A stretch of 64,000 nt of DNA, from NCBI GenBank assembly GCA_037783545.1, contig JBBELK010000931.1, positions 118,195 to 182,194 of the forward strand. The letters are read 5' to 3'. Positions 60,600 through 64,000 of this stretch are shown one piece after another (the first letter of the stretch is position 1; each line of letters begins with the position of its first letter). A model generated the notes under the pieces. The model saw only the letters and a list, made by a program, of their open reading frames with translations, searched no databases and was not told the DNA's origin. The position numbers and the translations under genes were made by a program. This stretch comes from Henricia sp. BOLD:AAB3569 (taxonomy: Eukaryota; Echinodermata; Asteroidea; Spinulosida; Echinasteridae).

Positions 60600-61830
60600 G
60601 CACAAGCAGACGCCGCTTTCCGGAAACATTCCATTTGAAGTGGTCGCTATTTTGGAACTGAAGGAATGTCCATACAAACTTCAAATTGTGCCTGCTAAAA
60701 CAACTCTATATCCCAAACGTATTCTGCAAATTTCAGCAATTTCCCGTTTAAACCGACCGAGTTATCGTTGAATCAAGCAAAAACTCCCTGCCGTCACAGT
60801 TTTCGCTCAAGCAGATGCCGCTTTCGGGAAACATTGCGTCCGAAGTGGTCGCTATTTTGGAACTAAAGGAATGTCCAGACAAACTTGAAATCTTGCCTGC
60901 TTTAACAACTCTATATCCCAAACGTATTCTGCAAATTTCAGCAATTTCCCGTTTAAACCGTCCGAGTTATCGGTGAATCTAGCAAAAACTCCCTGCCGGC
61001 ACAGTTTTCGCACAAGCAGACGCCGCTTTCCCGAAACATTCCATCTGAAGTGGTCGCTATTTTGGAACTGAAGGAATGTCCAGACAAACTTCAAATTGTG
61101 CCTGCTAAAACAACTCTATATCCCAAACGTATTCTGCAAATTTCAGCAATTTCCCGTTTAAACCGACCGAGTTATCGTTGGATCTAGCAAAAACTCCCTG
61201 CCGGCACAGTTTTCGCACAAGCAGACGCCGCTTTCCGGAAACATTCCATTTGAAGTGGTCGCTATTTTGGAACTGAAGGAATGTCCATACAAACTTCAAA
61301 TTGTGCCTGCTAAAACAACTCTATATCCCAAACGTATTCTGCAAATTTCAGCAATTTCCCGTTTAAACCGACCGAGTTATCGTTGAATCAAGCAAAAACT
61401 CCCTGCCGTCACAGTTTTCGCTCAAGCAGATGCCGCTTTCGGGAAACATTGCGTCCGAAGTGGTCGCTATTTTGGAACTGAAGGAATGTTCAGACAAACT
61501 TGAAATGTAGACTGCTAAAACAACTCTATATCCCAAACGTATTCTGCAAGTTTCAGCAATTTCCCGTTTAAACCGACCGAGTTATCGGTGAATCTAGCAA
61601 AAACTCCCTGCCGTCACAGTTTTCGCACAAGCAGATGCCGCTTTCGGGAAACATTGCGTCCGAAGTGGTCGCTATTTTGGAACTGAAGGAATGTTCAGAC
61701 ACAACTTGAAATTTTGACTGCTTTAACAACTCTATATCCCAAACGTATTCTGCAAATTTCAGCAATTTCCAGTTTAAACCGACCGAGTTATCGTTGAATC
61801 TAGCAAAAACTCCCTGCCGTCACAGTTTTC
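60600..61830 (+). repeat. Block: C J K C D E
   Basis: C is followed directly by J, so H and I of the 12-mer are missing; the J K C D E run is as in the 12-mer. Confidence 0.86.
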
Positions 61831-62035
61831 GCTCAAGCAGATGCCGCTTTCGGGAAACATTGCGTCCGAAGTGGTCGCTATTTTGGAACTGAAGGAATGT
61901 TCAGACAAACTTGAAATTTTGACTGCTTTAACAACTCTATATCCCAAACGTATTCTGCAAATTTCAGCAATTTCCAGTTTAAACCGACCGAGTTATCGGT
62001 GAATCTAGCAAAAACTCCCTGCCGGCACAGTTTTC
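61831..62035 (+). repeat. Recombinant monomer F/B
   Basis: F-type start and ttccag, then atcggtgaat with ccggcac, followed by C. The same logic as I/B at 18962 but a different partner. Confidence 0.8.
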
Positions 62036-62857
62036 GCACAAGCAGACGCCGCTTTCCGGAAACATTCCATTTGAAGTGGTCGCTATTTTGGAACTGAAGG
62101 AATGTCCATACAAACTTCAAATTGTGCCTGCTAAAACAACTCTATATCCCAAACGTATTCTGCAAATTTCAGCAATTTCCCGTTTAAACCGACCGAGTTA
62201 TCGTTGAATCAAGCAAAAACTCCCTGCCGTCACAGTTTTCGCTCAAGCAGATGCCGCTTTCGGGAAACATTGCGTCCGAAGTGGTCGCTATTTTGGAACT
62301 GAAGGAATGTTCAGACAAACTTGAAATGTAGACTGCTAAAACAACTCTATATCCCAAACGTATTCTGCAAGTTTCAGCAATTTCCCGTTTAAACCGACCG
62401 AGTTATCGGTGAATCTAGCAAAAACTCCCTGCCGTCACAGTTTTCGCACAAGCAGATGCCGCTTTCGGGAAACATTGCGTCCGAAGTGGTCGCTATTTTG
62501 GAACTGAAGGAATGTTCAGACACAACTTGAAATTTTGACTGCTTTAACAACTCTATATCCCAAACGTATTCTGCAAATTTCAGCAATTTCCAGTTTAAAC
62601 CGACCGAGTTATCGTTGAATCTAGCAAAAACTCCCTGCCGTCACAGTTTTCGCTCAAGCAGATGCCGCTTTCGGGAAACATTGCGTCCGAAGTGGTCGCT
62701 ATTTTGGAACTGAAGGAATGTTCAGACACAACTTGAAATTTTGACTGCTTTAACAACTCTATATCCCAAACGTATTCTGCAAATTTCAGCAATTTCCAGT
62801 TTAAACCGACCGAGTTATCGTTGAATCTAGCAAAAACTCCCTGCCGTCACAGTTTTC
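61831..62857 (+). repeat. Block: F/B C D E U
   Basis: Five monomers ordered as in the 8-mer from B onward, entered through the F/B chimera. Confidence 0.85.
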
Positions 62858-64000
62858 GCTCAAGCAGATGCCGCTTTCGGGAAACATTGCGTCCGAAGTG
62901 GTCGCTATTTTGGAACTGAAGGAATGTTCAGACAAACTTGAAATTTTGACTGCTTTAACAACTCTATATCCCAAACGTATTCTGCAAATTTCAGCAATTT
63001 CCAGTTTAAACCGACTGAGTTATCGTTGAATCTAGCAAAAACTCCCTGCCGGCACAGTTTTCGCACAACCGGACGCCTCTTTCCGGAAACATTCCATCTG
63101 AAGTGGTCGCTATTTTGGAACAGAAGGAATGTTCAGACAAACTTGAAATTTTGACTGCTTTAACAACTCTATATCCCAAACGTATTCTGCAAATTTCAGC
63201 AATTTCCCGTTTAAACTGACCGAGTTATCGTCACAGTTTTCGCACAAGCAGATGCCGCTTTCGGGAAACATTGCGTCCGAAGTGGTCGCTATTTTGGAAC
63301 TGAAGGAATGTTCAGACAAACTTGAAATGTTGACTGCTTTAACAACTCTATATCCTAAACGTATTCTGCAAATTTCAGCAATTTCCCGTTTAAACCGACC
63401 GAGTTATCGTTGAATCTAGCAAAAACTCCCTGCCGTCACAGTTTTCGCTCAAGCAGATGCCGCTTTCGGGAAACATTGCGTCCGAAGTGGTCGCAATTTT
63501 GGAACTGAAGGAATGTCCAGACAAACTTGAAATCTTGCCTGCTTTAACAACTCTATATCCCAAACGTATTCTGCAAATTTCAGCAATTTCCCGTTTAAAC
63601 CGACCGAGTTATCGGTGAATCTAGCAAAAACTCCCTGCCGGCACAGTTTTCGCACAAGCAGACGCCGCTTTCCGGAAACATTCTATTTGAAGTGGTCGCT
63701 ATTTTGGAACTGAAGGAATGTCCATACAAACTTCAAATTGTGCCTGCTAAAACAACTCTATATCCCAAACGTATTCTGCAAATTTCAGCAATTTCCCGTT
63801 TAAACCGACCGAGTTATCGTTGAATCAAGCAAAAACTCCCTGCCGTCACAGTTTTCGCTCAAGCAGATGCCGCTTTCGGGAAACATTGCGTCCGAAGTGG
63901 TCGCTATTTTGGAACTGAAGGAATGTTCAGACAAACTTGAAATGTAGACTGCTAAAACAACTCTATATCCCAAACGTATTCTGCAAGTTTCAGCAATTTC
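62858..64000 (+). repeat. Block: F' G A B C D (D cut by the window end)
   Basis: Start of another 8-mer or 7-mer run. Private T at 63356 (tatcctaaac) and T at 63684 (attctattt). The last monomer has 144 bp (63857-64000), so the array continues beyond the window. Confidence 0.87.

Larger units (their letters stand above)
1..64000 (+). repeat. Satellite DNA array, ~205-bp monomer, higher-order repeat organisation
   Basis: The whole window is a head-to-tail array of 316 complete monomers and one partial one, all in one orientation. Monomer 1-205 has 88 G+C of 205 (about 43%). The phase used here starts at gcac/gctc directly after ttttc. Seen directly: no non-satellite sequence anywhere, and no stretch above 300 bases falls outside the repeat. 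Known: tandem arrays of this size with multi-monomer periodicity are typical of eukaryotic centromeric or pericentromeric heterochromatin. Inference: the locus is heterochromatic; centromere function cannot be read from sequence. The family is not one I recognise. Confidence 0.98.

Noticed and set aside
1..64000. Hammerhead ribozyme in the repeat, as in some animal satellites
   Set aside because: The conserved CUGAUGA core is absent from the monomer on both strands.
1..64000. CRISPR array
   Set aside because: The repeats are about 205 bp, contiguous and without spacers.
1..64000. Transposon or retroelement within or at the source of the array
   Set aside because: No terminal repeats, target-site duplications or transposase-like or polymerase-like frame seen; no insertion breaks the monomer phase.
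1..64000. Telomeric or microsatellite tracts
   Set aside because: No TTAGGG-, TTAGG- or similar short tandem runs; the longest homopolymers are about five bases.

Overview
This window is one uninterrupted block of satellite DNA. From base 1 to base 64000 it holds a single head-to-tail tandem repeat with a monomer of about 205 bp, always in the same orientation. I found no gene, transposon, RNA gene, unique spacer or orientation switch. The content points to heterochromatin (centromeric, pericentromeric or similar) of a eukaryote with large arrays. I do not recognise the monomer as a named satellite family and cannot name the species. CpG is not depleted (12 CpG in monomer 1-205 against about 9.3 expected from its base composition), which fits an invertebrate or another lineage with little CpG methylation better than a vertebrate; this is inference.

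I cut the array by eye at the recurring step ttttc|gcac or ttttc|gctc, with monomer 1 starting at base 1. This gives 316 complete monomers (1-63856) plus a 144-bp partial one. Lengths: 219 x 205, 39 x 206, 36 x 179, 17 x 204 and 5 x 203 bp, which sums exactly to 63856. Linked substitutions and indels sort the monomers into recurring types, named here A, B, B', C, C', D to S and U (letters are mine). Each type is described at a representative copy, followed by recombinant monomers and then by blocks of the array.

Layout. 1-4229: mosaic of a 7-monomer series A B C D E F G (1410 bp) and one truncated 12-monomer unit. 4230-11661: three tandem 12-mer higher-order repeats (HORs) of 2409 bp plus one extra monomer. 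8638-17143: two tandem copies of a larger 21-mer (4253 bp) that contains the 12-mer plus a cassette L M N O P; a third copy lies at 25240-29492. 17144-21781: diverged types Q, R, S and recombinants. 21782-27059: two tandem 13-mers of 2639 bp. 31900-38815: two tandem 18-mers of 3458 bp. 39406-44635: two tandem 13-mers of 2615 bp. 44636-50502: a 16-mer of 3228 bp, one full and one partial copy. 50913-52140: two 614-bp trimers. 52935-55958: a distant copy of 19372-22395. 56575-64000: a return to 7-mer and 8-mer forms.

The picture is repeated unequal crossing-over or amplification at several scales. Breakpoints fall inside monomers but keep monomer register, leaving chimeric monomers. The 12-mer equals the 7-mer with a 999-bp five-monomer block (C' H I J K) inserted between B and C. 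Many minus-strand open frames of 64-140 codons exist, but they are the same repeat read again and again, with indels that ignore reading frame, so no coding sequence is called. All typing was by eye; near-identical copies were not aligned base by base.
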